NCBI GenBank assembly: GCA_026710565.1
Contig: JAPOQV010000675.1
Span: forward strand, 1-34,512
DNA from: Spirochaetaceae bacterium
GTDB taxonomy: Bacteria > Spirochaetota > Spirochaetia > SZUA-6 > Bin103
Reading direction: 5' to 3'
Length of the DNA: 34,512 bases
The translations under genes were made by a program, and so were the position numbers. This document shows positions 26,674-34,512 of this stretch, piece after piece. The notes under the pieces were generated by a model. The model saw nothing but the letters and a program-made list of their open reading frames with translations, ran no database searches and was not told where the DNA came from. Position 1 is the stretch's first letter; each line of letters starts with the position of its first letter.

Positions 26674-29564
26674 AGCACCTCCCGCAGGTAGCGGCCGGTG
26701 TGGCTGGCCTCGTGTCCGGCCACGTGCTCCGGGGTCCCCGCCGCGACCAGGTCGCCGCCGTCGGTGCCACCTTCCGGGCCGAGGTCGATCACGTGGTCGG
26801 CCTGCTTGATCACGTCGAGGTGATGCTCGATGACCACGACCGTATTGCCCTTGTCGACCAGCCGCTGCAACACGGCCAGGAGCTGCCGCACGTCGACGAA
26901 GTGGAGCCCGGTGGTCGGCTCGTCGAGCAGGTACACGGTGCGGCCGGTGTCGCGCCGCGAGAGCTCCAGGGACAGCTTCACGCGCTGCGCCTCGCCGCCG
27001 GAGAGGGTCAGCGCCGACTGGCCGAGCCGCAGGTACCCCAAGCCCACATCCTGCAGCGTGCCGAGCCGCCGCGCCACCTGCGGGACGTGCTTGAAGAACT
27101 CGGCCGCGTCGGAGACCGACATCCGCAGCACCTCGTCGATGTTGCGTCCCTTGTAGTGGATCGCAAGGGTCTCGCGGTTGTACCGGCGCCCTGCGCATAC
27201 GTCGCAGGTCACGAACACGTCGGGAAGAAAGTGCATCTCGATCTTGATCTGGCCGTCGCCGGCGCAGTTCTCGCAGCGGCCGCCGGCGACGTTGAAGGAG
27301 AACCGGCCCGGCCGGTAGCCGAGCGCACGCGCTTCCGGCAGCGCGGCGAACAGTTCCCGAATCGGCGTGAAGAGCCCCACGTACGTGGCCGGATTGGACC
27401 GCGGCGTGCGGCCGATCGGCGCCTGGTCGATCTCGATGACCTTGTCGCCCTGCTCACAGCCTTCGACTCCACCGAGTCCCGGTGGCAGCCGCCGGTCGGC
27501 CAGGGCCGCCCGCAGTGCGGGGCCCAGCAGGTCGGATACCAGCGTCGACTTGCCCGAACCGGACACGCCGGTCACCACCGTCAGCGTTCCCAGCGGCAGT
27601 CGCACGTCCAGGTCGCGCAGGTTGTTGGCGGCTGCGCGGCGCAGGGTCAGGCCACCGGTCGGCCGCCGCCGCTGCGGCGGCGTCGGGATCGCCTCCCGCC
27701 CCGCGAGGGAACGACCGGGCACGGACCGTTCCTGCTCCTGCACCGCGTGCGGCGCGCCGCACGCCACCACCCGGCCACCGTATTCGCCGGCGCCGGGGCC
27801 GAGATCGACCAGATAGTCGGCGCTGCGCAGCGTCTGCTCGTCGTGCTCCACCACCAGCAGGGTGTTGCCGCGATCGCGCAGCCGGAACAGCGTGCGCAGC
27901 AGGCGGTCGTTGTCCCGCTGGTGCAGGCCGATGGTCGGTTCGTCCAGCACGTAGAGCACTCCGACGAGCGCGGAGCCGATCTGTGTGGCCAGGCGAATGC
28001 GCTGCGCTTCGCCGCCCGACAGCGTAGAGGCGCGGCGGTCCAGGGTCAGGTACGCAAGTCCGACCGAGGCCATGAACTCCAGGCGGTCGCCGATCTCCTT
28101 GACGATCTGCCCTGCCACCCTGGCCCAATCGCCGCCGCTCTCCTCGGCCACGCGGCGCACGTACGCCATCGCTTCCTCCACCGACATGGCGGTGACCCGG
28201 TCGATGCTGCGGCCGGCCACCTCCACGGCCAGCGCTTCCCGGCGCAGCCGCCGGCCCCGGCATCCATGGCAGGGTTGCTCGCGCATGAAACCCTCCAGCC
28301 ACCGCTTCACGTGGTCGGACTCGGTCTGCAGGTAACGGCGCTTGAGCTCCGGGATCACGCCGCGATAGGTGGTCGCGTAGCGGTAGCTGGCCTTGGTGGC
28401 GGTTCGGTGCTCGACCTGGATGCGGTCGCCGGCCCCGAACAGCACGGCGTCCAGGACGACGGACGGCAACTCGCCCAGCGGGGTGTCGAGCCGGAAGCCC
28501 CAGTGCCGGGCGAGCGCCCGGAACAGCGACCGGGTCCACTTGGCCCGGGGATTGTGCGTGGCGATGCCGCCTTCGTCGAAGGACTTGCCGGGGTCGGGAA
28601 CGATCAGGTCGCGGTCGAACTCGAGGCTGACCCCGAGCCCGGAGCAGTCCGGGCAGGCGCCGTGCGGGTTGTTGAACGAGAACAGCCGGGGCTCGAGCTC
28701 CGGGAACGGCGCGCCGCAGTCCGCGCACGAGCTGGTCTGCGAGAATCGCTGCTCCGCGGGGCCGGCGTCGCCGTCGCGCAGCACGATCATCCGCCCGGAG
28801 CCCACCTCCAACGCCGTCTCCACCGAGCCGGCCACCCGCTGGTGCAGGTCCGGCCGGCCGATCAGGCGGTCGACCACGATCTCGATCGTGTGCGCCGTGT
28901 TCCGGTCCAGCTCCGGGACATCGTCGAGCGAGTGGATGCGGCCGTCCACCCGCACGCGCACGAACCCCGCCTTCACCGCGTCTTCGAACACGGCTCGGTG
29001 CTGACCCTTGCGGCCGCTCACCACCGGCGCCAGCAGGATGATTCGCGAACCGGCCGGCACGGCGGCGATGGCGTCGACGATCTGGTCGGTCGACCGTTCG
29101 CTGATGGCCGCCCCGCACTCCGCGCAGTGCGGGCGGCCGATGCGGGCGAACAGCAGCCGCAGGTAATCGTAGATCTCGGTCACGGTGCCGACCGTGGACC
29201 GTGGATTGCGCTGCGCGGTGCGCTGCTCGATCGAGATCGCCGGCGAAAGACCGTCTATGAAGTCCACGTCCGGCTTGTCCAGCCGACCCAGGAACTGCCG
29301 GGCGTACGCCGACAGCGACTCGACATAGCGCCGCTGCCCCTCGGCAAAGACGGTGTCGAACGCCAGTGACGACTTGCCCGAGCCGCTCGGCCCCGACACC
29401 ACGATCAGCCGGTTGCGCGGCAGGTCCAGGTCGACCCCCTTCAGGTTGTGCTCGCGGGCCCCGCGGATGACGATGAGGTCGGTTCCCCGTCCAGCGCCAT
29501 CCGTCCCGGTCCTCCCGTCGGCATCGGCGCCGTCAGCGACGGAGCCGGACGATCGTCTTGCCAT
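26670..29564 (-). CDS. uvrA: Excinuclease ABC subunit A
   Basis: ATG 29564 gives 964 residues and overlaps mutS2 by 32 bases. The N-terminal 28 residues are a variable polar lead; the core begins LIVIRGAREHNLKGVDLDLP. P-loops GPSGSGKS (58-65) and GVSGSGKS, both ABC signatures (TLSGGEAQRIRLA, TLSGGEAQRVKLS) and Walker B ends (LDEPTIGLH, LDEPTTGLH) are present. Zinc-binding CxxC pairs are visible (CADCG, CPDCSG, CHGCRG, CENCAGDG, CDVCAG). UvrA finds bulky DNA lesions for nucleotide excision repair with UvrB and UvrC. No uvrB or uvrC is in the window. Confidence 0.99.
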   Translation of the reverse strand: MARRSSGSVADGADADGRTGTDGAGRGTDLIVIRGAREHNLKGVDLDLPRNRLIVVSGPSGSGKSSLAFDTVFAEGQRRYVESLSAYARQFLGRLDKPDVDFIDGLSPAISIEQRTAQRNPRSTVGTVTEIYDYLRLLFARIGRPHCAECGAAISERSTDQIVDAIAAVPAGSRIILLAPVVSGRKGQHRAVFEDAVKAGFVRVRVDGRIHSLDDVPELDRNTAHTIEIVVDRLIGRPDLHQRVAGSVETALEVGSGRMIVLRDGDAGPAEQRFSQTSSCADCGAPFPELEPRLFSFNNPHGACPDCSGLGVSLEFDRDLIVPDPGKSFDEGGIATHNPRAKWTRSLFRALARHWGFRLDTPLGELPSVVLDAVLFGAGDRIQVEHRTATKASYRYATTYRGVIPELKRRYLQTESDHVKRWLEGFMREQPCHGCRGRRLRREALAVEVAGRSIDRVTAMSVEEAMAYVRRVAEESGGDWARVAGQIVKEIGDRLEFMASVGLAYLTLDRRASTLSGGEAQRIRLATQIGSALVGVLYVLDEPTIGLHQRDNDRLLRTLFRLRDRGNTLLVVEHDEQTLRSADYLVDLGPGAGEYGGRVVACGAPHAVQEQERSVPGRSLAGREAIPTPPQRRRPTGGLTLRRAAANNLRDLDVRLPLGTLTVVTGVSGSGKSTLVSDLLGPALRAALADRRLPPGLGGVEGCEQGDKVIEIDQAPIGRTPRSNPATYVGLFTPIRELFAALPEARALGYRPGRFSFNVAGGRCENCAGDGQIKIEMHFLPDVFVTCDVCAGRRYNRETLAIHYKGRNIDEVLRMSVSDAAEFFKHVPQVARRLGTLQDVGLGYLRLGQSALTLSGGEAQRVKLSLELSRRDTGRTVYLLDEPTTGLHFVDVRQLLAVLQRLVDKGNTVVVIEHHLDVIKQADHVIDLGPEGGTDGGDLVAAGTPEHVAGHEASHTGRYLREVL

Positions 29565-31974
29565 GTCCACCCTCGTCGGCCGGGGCATCCTGACACTCGC
29601 TGACCACGGAGCTGTCGCGCAGGTACTCCCGTATCGCGTGGCGCAGCACGCCGTGGCCGTGCCCGTGCACGACCGAGAACTCCGCCATGCCCCGCATGAC
29701 CGCCGCGTCCAGTTGCCGCTCGACCTGCTGAACGGCCTCCTGCGCGCGCATGCCGCGGACATGCAACTCCAGCACCGGCTCCGCCCGGCTCACCAACTCG
29801 AAGCGTGCGCTCGTGCCGCGAGACGGACGCGGATCGGTCGCCACCAGCTCGGCGGCGCGGAACTCGCCGCGGATGGTGTCGGTCTGCACCACGTAGCGGT
29901 CGGGGTACCGGTCGGGGCGGTGCCGGCGTACCACCCGGCCGGAAGCACCGGTACGACGGATGAGCACGCTGCTGCCGGGCGCCAGCGGAGCACCGTCCGC
30001 CGCCGCGCCGTCTGCGGCGTCCAGCGCCGCCAGCGCATCCCGTTCTTCCTGCAGGCGCGTCTCGACCACCCGCGGTGCGGCGCGGGCAGCCGCGTCAGCC
30101 GTGGCCGCCACGAGGTTCCCCGGCTCGCCCGACGCGCCTCCCCCCCCCGCCCGCGCGCTCGCCCGCACCGGTCGTATGGCGCTTCCCACGTCGCGGCGCC
30201 CCCCGGCCAGAAAGCGGCCGAGCTCGCCGGACGCCCGCCGGTGCTGCTCGCGCTCGCGCTGCATGAGCGCCGCCCGGTCCTCGTCCAGCTCGGCCTCCCG
30301 CCGGGCAAGCACGGCCGCGCGCTCGCGCAGCTCGCGCTCCTCCCGCTCCTGCTCCCGCTGCCGGCGCGTCAGCGCGTTGATGATCCGCCCCTCCGTGGTG
30401 CGCCCGGCGTCCAGCAACTTCGCGGCGCGCTCGATCACGGCATCCGGCATCCGGTGACGGCGGGCGATGTCGAGCGCGTGGCTCTCGCCCGGCATCCCCT
30501 CGAGGATCCGATAGGTCGGCCGCAGCGTGCGCGAATCGAACTCCATCGAGGCGTTGGTGACCCCGCTCTCGGTGTAGGCGTATACCTTCAGCGCCCCGTG
30601 GTGTGTCGTGGCCATGACCGTCACGCCCGTGGCCAGGAACCGGTCGAGCAGCGCACGTGACAGGGCGATACCTTCCTCCGGGTCGGTGCCGGTGCCCAGC
30701 TCGTCGATCAGCACCAGCGAACGCGCGGTGGCGTCCCGGACGATGGCGGCCAGATTCTCGACGTGCGCGGAGAAGGTCGAAAGGGATGCGGTGATCGACT
30801 GCTCGTCGCCGATGTCGGCGTAGATGCCGCGGTAGATCGGCAGGGTCGAGTCCGCACCGGCCGGGATCTCCATGCCCGCCTGGTTCATCAGGCAGAGCAG
30901 CCCCACCGTCTTCAGGCAGACGGTCTTGCCGCCGGTGTTGGGCCCGGTGATGACCAGGATGTGCGCCTCGGGCGGCATGCTCACGTCCAGCGGCACCGCC
31001 GCCGCGCCAAGCTCGGGATGGCGAGCTCCGTGCAACGCCAGCGGACCGACCGATGCGGCGGCGGCCGCGTGTGCCCGCGCGTAGCGCGCCCGTGCCTGCA
31101 CGCAGTCGAAGCGCGCCGTGACCGCCGCAGCCCGCTCCAGGGACGGCCGCTCGCGCGCCACGGCACCGGTCAGCTCGCGGAGGACGCGGCGGACCTCGGC
31201 CGCGTACCGGTCGCGGGCGGCAACCACGGCATTGTTGGCCTCCACGTCGCGGAGCGGCTCGACGTAGAGCGTTGCGCCGCTCGCCGACACCTCGTGCACG
31301 ACGCCGGGCACGCGCGCGCGGTGAGTGGCCTTCAGCGGCACCACGGTGCGGCCGCCGCGCTGGGTCGGCACGGTGCCGTTGAAGCAGCCGCGCAGGGCGG
31401 AATCGGCCATCAGCTCTCCGGCCGCCGTCTCGATCTGCATCTGCAGCCGGCGCAGGTCGCGCTTCACCCGCGCCAGCTCCGGTATCGCGTGGTCCTGCAC
31501 CGTTCCGTCGGCGCCCACCACCCGCCGCACCTCGGCGGCCAGCGACCGCAGCTCCGGCAGCTCCGCGTGCAGGGCGAACAGCGCGGGGCGCTCGACCGGA
31601 TCGACGACCTCGGCAAGCGAGCCGCGGACCGATTCCGCCGAGCTCGCGAGCCGTCCGACGGCCGCCAGCTCGGCCGGATCGAGCGATGGCGCCCCGCGGC
31701 GCAGGCGGCCGAGCGGCACTGCGATCTCGGGCAGGTCCAGCTCCGGAGCGCGAAAGCCCGACTCCAGCAGGCGCCGCAGCTCCACCGCGGGCGCCCGTTC
31801 GGCCAGCACCGACTCCGAGTCGTCGTATACACGGCTGGCCAGCACCTGGCGCCGTCCTTCCTCTCCCGCGCAGTACTCGGCGACCCGCGCCAGCACGCCG
31901 GGCAGGCCGAGCAGCGCCGCGGCCCGCTCCCGGCCGGTCGCGAGCCCATCGTCCGGGGATGCCTGTCCGGTCAT
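29533..31974 (-). CDS. mutS2: MutS2 (ribosome-rescue/recombination ATPase) with Smr domain
   Basis: ATG 31974 overlaps the rsgA stop (ATGA) and gives 813 residues. The MutS core has Walker A ITGPNTGGKT (342-351) and Walker B LVLIDELGTGTDPEEG. A charged coiled coil (about 510-620) and a linker (KOW-like, SVLIRRTGASGRVV) follow. The C-terminal Smr domain carries HGHGHGVLR. The MutS1 mismatch-recognition domain is absent, as expected. The Smr LDLR motif reads LHVR here. Family members split collided ribosomes or suppress recombination. Confidence 0.96.
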   Translation of the reverse strand: MTGQASPDDGLATGRERAAALLGLPGVLARVAEYCAGEEGRRQVLASRVYDDSESVLAERAPAVELRRLLESGFRAPELDLPEIAVPLGRLRRGAPSLDPAELAAVGRLASSAESVRGSLAEVVDPVERPALFALHAELPELRSLAAEVRRVVGADGTVQDHAIPELARVKRDLRRLQMQIETAAGELMADSALRGCFNGTVPTQRGGRTVVPLKATHRARVPGVVHEVSASGATLYVEPLRDVEANNAVVAARDRYAAEVRRVLRELTGAVARERPSLERAAAVTARFDCVQARARYARAHAAAAASVGPLALHGARHPELGAAAVPLDVSMPPEAHILVITGPNTGGKTVCLKTVGLLCLMNQAGMEIPAGADSTLPIYRGIYADIGDEQSITASLSTFSAHVENLAAIVRDATARSLVLIDELGTGTDPEEGIALSRALLDRFLATGVTVMATTHHGALKVYAYTESGVTNASMEFDSRTLRPTYRILEGMPGESHALDIARRHRMPDAVIERAAKLLDAGRTTEGRIINALTRRQREQEREERELRERAAVLARREAELDEDRAALMQREREQHRRASGELGRFLAGGRRDVGSAIRPVRASARAGGGGASGEPGNLVAATADAAARAAPRVVETRLQEERDALAALDAADGAAADGAPLAPGSSVLIRRTGASGRVVRRHRPDRYPDRYVVQTDTIRGEFRAAELVATDPRPSRGTSARFELVSRAEPVLELHVRGMRAQEAVQQVERQLDAAVMRGMAEFSVVHGHGHGVLRHAIREYLRDSSVVSECQDAPADEGGHGKTIVRLRR

Positions 31975-32924
31975 GAGTGCGCTCGCTGCCGCTCGCGGTC
32001 GAGCACTTCCCGCAGCAACCGCAGGTAGCTCTCGTAGCGGTCCGGATGGATCTGGCCCGCCTCCACTGCGGCGCGCACCGCGCATCCGGGCTCGCCGTCG
32101 CACAGGCAGGCGCTGTACTCGCAGCGCAGCAGCCAGCGCTGAAAGTCGCGAAAGCGGTGGCGGATGTCGCGCGCCTCGATGGCGCCCAACTCCAGCTCGC
32201 GAATGCCGGGACTGTCGATCAGTCGTCCCCCGTCGGCGAGCTCCAGCAGCTCGGCACTGATGGTCGTATGCACACCGCGGTCGAACTTGCGCGACACGGC
32301 GCCGGTACGCAACTCCAGGCTCGGATCCCAGGCGTTCAGCAGGCTGGACTTGCCCACCCCCGACTGACCGCATATCAGCGTCAACGCCGGACCGAGCGCC
32401 GCCCGCGCCTCCGCCACTCCCTCACCGGTGACGGCCGAGCACTCCAGGACGCGGTAGCCCACCCGTCGGAAGTCGGCGATACGTTCGGCCACCGTTGCGG
32501 GGATGCCGAGGTCGGCCTTGTTGAGAATGATCAGGGCGTCGACGCCGGCATGCTCGGCGGACACCAGCAGGCGATCGATGAAACGCGGACGAAACGGTGG
32601 CGAGCTCGGGGCGGTCACGCAGGCCACCTGGTCGACGTTGGCGGCAAGCACCTGCATCGCGCGGTGCTTGCGGCTCCATCGATCGATCTGGGTCGTGCGC
32701 TCCAGCCGGTTCAGGATCCATCCGGAGGACTCCTCGTACGGGTCGGGCTCGATCTCCAGGAAGTCGCCCACCGCGACCGGCGCGTGCACGCGCTCTTCGA
32801 CCTGCAGCGTCTTTCCCTTGATCCGGCAGCGCATGAGCGTCCCGTCGACGCTCACGTCGTATACGCTGCCGGCGCTGCGCTGCACCTGTCCCGTGAGGAT
32901 GCTCACCGCGCGACTGTCGCCCAA
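31971..32924 (-). CDS. rsgA: Ribosome small-subunit GTPase RsgA (YjeQ)
   Basis: The frame starts at TTG 32924 (317 residues); GTG 32906 would give a typical shorter N-terminus (MSILTGQVQRS). An OB fold (about 10-75) is followed by a circularly permuted GTPase: G4 NKAD (135-138), then G1 GQSGVGKS (186-193), then G3 DSPG (237-240). This order is the mark of RsgA. The C-terminal zinc site has Cys268, Cys273, Cys275 and Cys281, where E. coli has C-C-H-C, followed by EPGCAVRAAVEAGQIHPDRY. RsgA checks late 30S assembly. It is the first gene of the long minus-strand run and diverges from the pentapeptide gene by about 40 bases. Confidence 0.96.
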   Translation of the reverse strand: MGDSRAVSILTGQVQRSAGSVYDVSVDGTLMRCRIKGKTLQVEERVHAPVAVGDFLEIEPDPYEESSGWILNRLERTTQIDRWSRKHRAMQVLAANVDQVACVTAPSSPPFRPRFIDRLLVSAEHAGVDALIILNKADLGIPATVAERIADFRRVGYRVLECSAVTGEGVAEARAALGPALTLICGQSGVGKSSLLNAWDPSLELRTGAVSRKFDRGVHTTISAELLELADGGRLIDSPGIRELELGAIEARDIRHRFRDFQRWLLRCEYSACLCDGEPGCAVRAAVEAGQIHPDRYESYLRLLREVLDRERQRAHS

Positions 32925-32970
32925 CGGCCGTCAGGCGCGCAAGCGGAAGGGCCGTGATACGGTGACGGCG

Positions 32971-33552
32971 ATGATCCAGGCGCCCCCCTGCGCCGTCCCC
33001 ACCTGCACGGCGCCGGCGCTCACCGGCGAGGACCGCTGCTACGCCCATGTCGCGGACGAACAGGCGTACCAGCGGCGGGCGCGGCGGCGCTTCGCGGAAC
33101 GGTCCGACCTGACCCACGTCGACCTGAGCGGGGTACGGGTGCGCGACCGGCACATCCGCCAGCGGCGACTGGTAGGCACGCGCCTGGTCGGAGCCACGCT
33201 GGAGGACGTGTCCTTCGAACGGTGCCATCTGAGCCTGGTGTTCCTGCACGACGCCGTGCTGTCGAACTGCCGCTTCGTCGGCTGCCGCCTGGCGGCGGTG
33301 CTCCTGGCGGGCAGCCAGCTCAGCGACTGCCACTTCGACGACTGCGACGTGCAGCGCTGCAACTTCGTGGCAGCGACGATCTCGCGGACGCTCTTCGAGA
33401 GTTGCGACCTGACCTCGTCCCGTTTCATCGGCGGCACGCTGCGGCAGGTCACGATGGACGACTGCAACCTCTATCACGCGCACCTGGAGCTGGCGGATCT
33501 GGGGGATCTGGCGACGCCGGGTTCCAACCTGGCCGAAGCGCATCGTCATTGA
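32971..33552 (+). CDS. Pentapeptide-repeat protein with N-terminal Cys/His cluster
   Basis: ATG 32971 gives 193 residues; an in-frame GTG at 32962 is possible and sits better behind GGAAGG (32945-32950). Residues about 7-25 hold C-x4-C-x10-C-x2-H (CAVPTC, then RCYAH), which looks like a small zinc-binding knuckle. From about residue 46 to the end the sequence divides into some 27 pentapeptides with Leu, Phe, Val or Ile at the second position (RLVGA TLEDV SFERC; NFVAA TISRT LFESC DLTSS). This predicts a right-handed quadrilateral beta-helix of six or seven coils. Qnr and MfpA proteins of this fold mimic DNA at gyrase; a role here is unknown. The stop overlaps the next start (TTGA). Confidence 0.88.
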   Translation: MIQAPPCAVPTCTAPALTGEDRCYAHVADEQAYQRRARRRFAERSDLTHVDLSGVRVRDRHIRQRRLVGTRLVGATLEDVSFERCHLSLVFLHDAVLSNCRFVGCRLAAVLLAGSQLSDCHFDDCDVQRCNFVAATISRTLFESCDLTSSRFIGGTLRQVTMDDCNLYHAHLELADLGDLATPGSNLAEAHRH

Positions 33553-34127
33553 GCGCCCGGAAGTCGATGACCATCTCCACGCACTTCGCCGTCGGAGGCT
33601 TCGCCACCTGCTACCTGGTCGGGCCGGACGAGGGGGGATACAGCGTCCTCATCGATCCCGGCTATCTGAACGCTGCCCTTGTCGGCCACATCGAGCAGCG
33701 CGATCTGCCGCCGAGTGCGGTCTTGCTGACGCATACTCACTCCAGCCACTGCGCGGGCGCGGCCGCGATCCAGAAGGTGTTCGGCGCCGAGATCTACGCC
33801 GCCGCTGCCGTCGCCGAGCTGCCCACGACCTTCGTCGCCGGCGGGCAGACGCTGCGCATCGGCGCGCTCACCTTCGAGGTGCTGTCGACGCCCGGCCACT
33901 CCGACGATTCGGTCTGCTATGCGCTGCCGCCCGTGATCTTTACCGGCGATACGCTGGCGGCCGGAGCCATCGGCAGCGCGGCGACGGCGAAAGGGCGGGC
34001 CGCGTTGCAGCGTTCCGTCGGCGAGCGGCTGCTCAGCCGCGCCGACCACGAGGTCGTGCTTCCCGGCCACGGGCCGCCGACCACGATCGGCATCGAGCGC
34101 CGGTTCAACGTCCACCTGCGGGACTGA
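33549..34127 (+). CDS. Metallo-beta-lactamase-fold hydrolase with altered metal motif
   Basis: Start TTG 33549 overlaps the pentapeptide stop as TTGA (192 residues); ATG 33567 is the alternative. The fold is clear: strands and loop [10 protein letters not shown], the metal motif [10 protein letters not shown] (His62, His64, His67), TPGHSDDSV (His117), FTGDTL (Asp134) and [10 protein letters not shown] (His174). The size is that of small glyoxalase II-like hydrolases. The Asp of HxHxDH, a ligand of the second metal, is Ser66 here. Either the site is mononuclear or another residue fills in. No signal peptide is seen, so it is cytosolic. The 3' end overlaps the convergent pseudouridine synthase by 23 bases. 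Confidence 0.88.
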   Translation: MSARKSMTISTHFAVGGFATCYLVGPDEGGYSVLIDPGYLNAALVGHIEQRDLPPSAVLLTHTHSSHCAGAAAIQKVFGAEIYAAAAVAELPTTFVAGGQTLRIGALTFEVLSTPGHSDDSVCYALPPVIFTGDTLAAGAIGSAATAKGRAALQRSVGERLLSRADHEVVLPGHGPPTTIGIERRFNVHLRD

Positions 34128-34512
34128 CGGTCCGCAGGCAGTCGACCACACCCGTCGCCGCCCGGAACCGCTCCGGGAGCGGAGCCCGGAACCGCCGGGG
34201 CTCGCCGGCGCCCGGCAGCCGCAGGCACAGCGAGGCGGCATGCAGGAGCATCGACGGCGGCTCCGAGCGGCGGCCCCTCCCGTACACCAGGTCACCGGCC
34301 ACGGGACAGCCGAGCGCCGCCAAGTGCACGCGCAACTGGTGGGTGCGGCCGGTCACCGGTGCCAGGAGCACCAGCGAGCGTCCATCGGCCAGACCGCCGA
34401 GCAGCCGGTAGCGGGTGATCGACGGCCTGCCTCGAGGCGCCACTGCGAAACGGGTCCGGTCGCGGTCGTCGCGGCCGATCGGCAGGGCCACCGGGGCGCC
34501 CGCCCGCCGCGG
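34105..34512 (-). CDS. RluA-family pseudouridine synthase, C-terminal part (5' end outside window)
   Basis: The frame is open to the right edge, so the N-terminus, including the catalytic Asp of HRLDxxTSG, is not visible. What remains is typical: [26 protein letters not shown], the highly conserved [25 protein letters not shown], and [12 protein letters not shown] with FRAPLPERF near the C-terminus. The family isomerises uridines in rRNA or tRNA. Which member (RluC, RluD or other) cannot be told from this part. Confidence 0.9.
   Translation of the reverse strand, partial: PRRAGAPVALPIGRDDRDRTRFAVAPRGRPSITRYRLLGGLADGRSLVLLAPVTGRTHQLRVHLAALGCPVAGDLVYGRGRRSEPPSMLLHAASLCLRLPGAGEPRRFRAPLPERFRAATGVVDCLRTVSPAGGR

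Noticed and set aside
26674..27198. Open extension of the lptD frame into uvrA
   Set aside because: It is out of frame with uvrA and unlike LptD; the signal peptide begins at GTG 26673 on the GTGA overlap.
27664..27682. 9-bp inverted repeat (CGCCGCCGC-T-GCGGCGGCG) in uvrA
   Set aside because: It lies in a Pro/Arg-rich variable linker (TPPQRRRPTG), made of simple GCC/GGC codon runs, with a one-base loop.
26700..29369. A very long open frame on the plus strand opposite uvrA, and others opposite the atp genes
   Set aside because: High-GC coding DNA leaves the opposite frames open; the translations are Arg, Ala, Gly, His and Pro strings with no family features, while the minus strand codes clear UvrA and ATP synthase.
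32925..32970. Promoter for rsgA and the pentapeptide gene in their short divergent gap
   Set aside because: TATCAC and GATACG-like hexamers exist, but no -35 box is found at 16-18 bases on either strand, so I do not call a promoter.

Overview
The window is about 34.5 kb of very GC-rich DNA (roughly two thirds or more G+C by eye) from a diderm bacterium. It is densely coded: 32 protein genes are called, two of them cut by the window edges, and no gap between genes exceeds about 140 bases. I see no rRNA, tRNA, CRISPR array, transposase or phage gene. The best fit is an uncultured, high-GC member of the Spirochaetota. The case rests on a cysteine-free LptD beside uvrA (an order I recall from Treponema), a short hemolysin/CorC protein without a membrane domain, and several spirochaete-style envelope lipoproteins. 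This is inference from content and order, not a phylogeny.

Layout. 1-4506 is an envelope block: the 3' part of a possible pallilysin-related protein (+), a TPR-SPOR protein (-), a small membrane protein (-), then an outer-membrane-protein candidate and an Asp-box lipoprotein (+). 4554-9230 is a minus-strand protein-folding and quality-control operon read J-domain/TPR protein, SurA/PrsA-like PPIase, nusB, map, htrA. It starts at a divergent promoter pair whose -35 boxes almost touch (9247-9305); the other promoter reads a membrane protein (9318-10244). 10258-11847 holds a flavodoxin-like protein (-) and a lipoprotein (+) whose start codons lie 9 bases apart.

From 32924 down to 11854 eighteen genes run without interruption on the minus strand: rsgA, mutS2, uvrA, lptD, phoH, ybeY, corC, pgk, tpiA, secG, atpB-E-F-H-A-G-D-C. 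Gaps are at most 76 bases, and many junctions are GTGA or ATGA stop/start overlaps. The run combines ribosome assembly, DNA repair, outer-membrane biogenesis, glycolysis, secretion and a complete F-type ATP synthase. The right end (+) holds a pentapeptide-repeat protein with an N-terminal Cys/His cluster, translationally coupled to a metallo-beta-lactamase-fold protein with an altered metal motif. A partial RluA-type pseudouridine synthase (-) follows.

Most of the window is conserved housekeeping, and I found no clear new defence or mobile system. The points worth a second look are: several short tandem repeats that keep frame inside genes; motif changes in the MBL protein (HTHSSH), MutS2 (LHVR for LDLR), RsgA (four Cys) and TpiA (NCKMN); a His/Asp-rich insertion in ATP synthase subunit a; hairpins before atpE and phoH; a SAP-like segment in LptD; and the pentapeptide/MBL gene pair.
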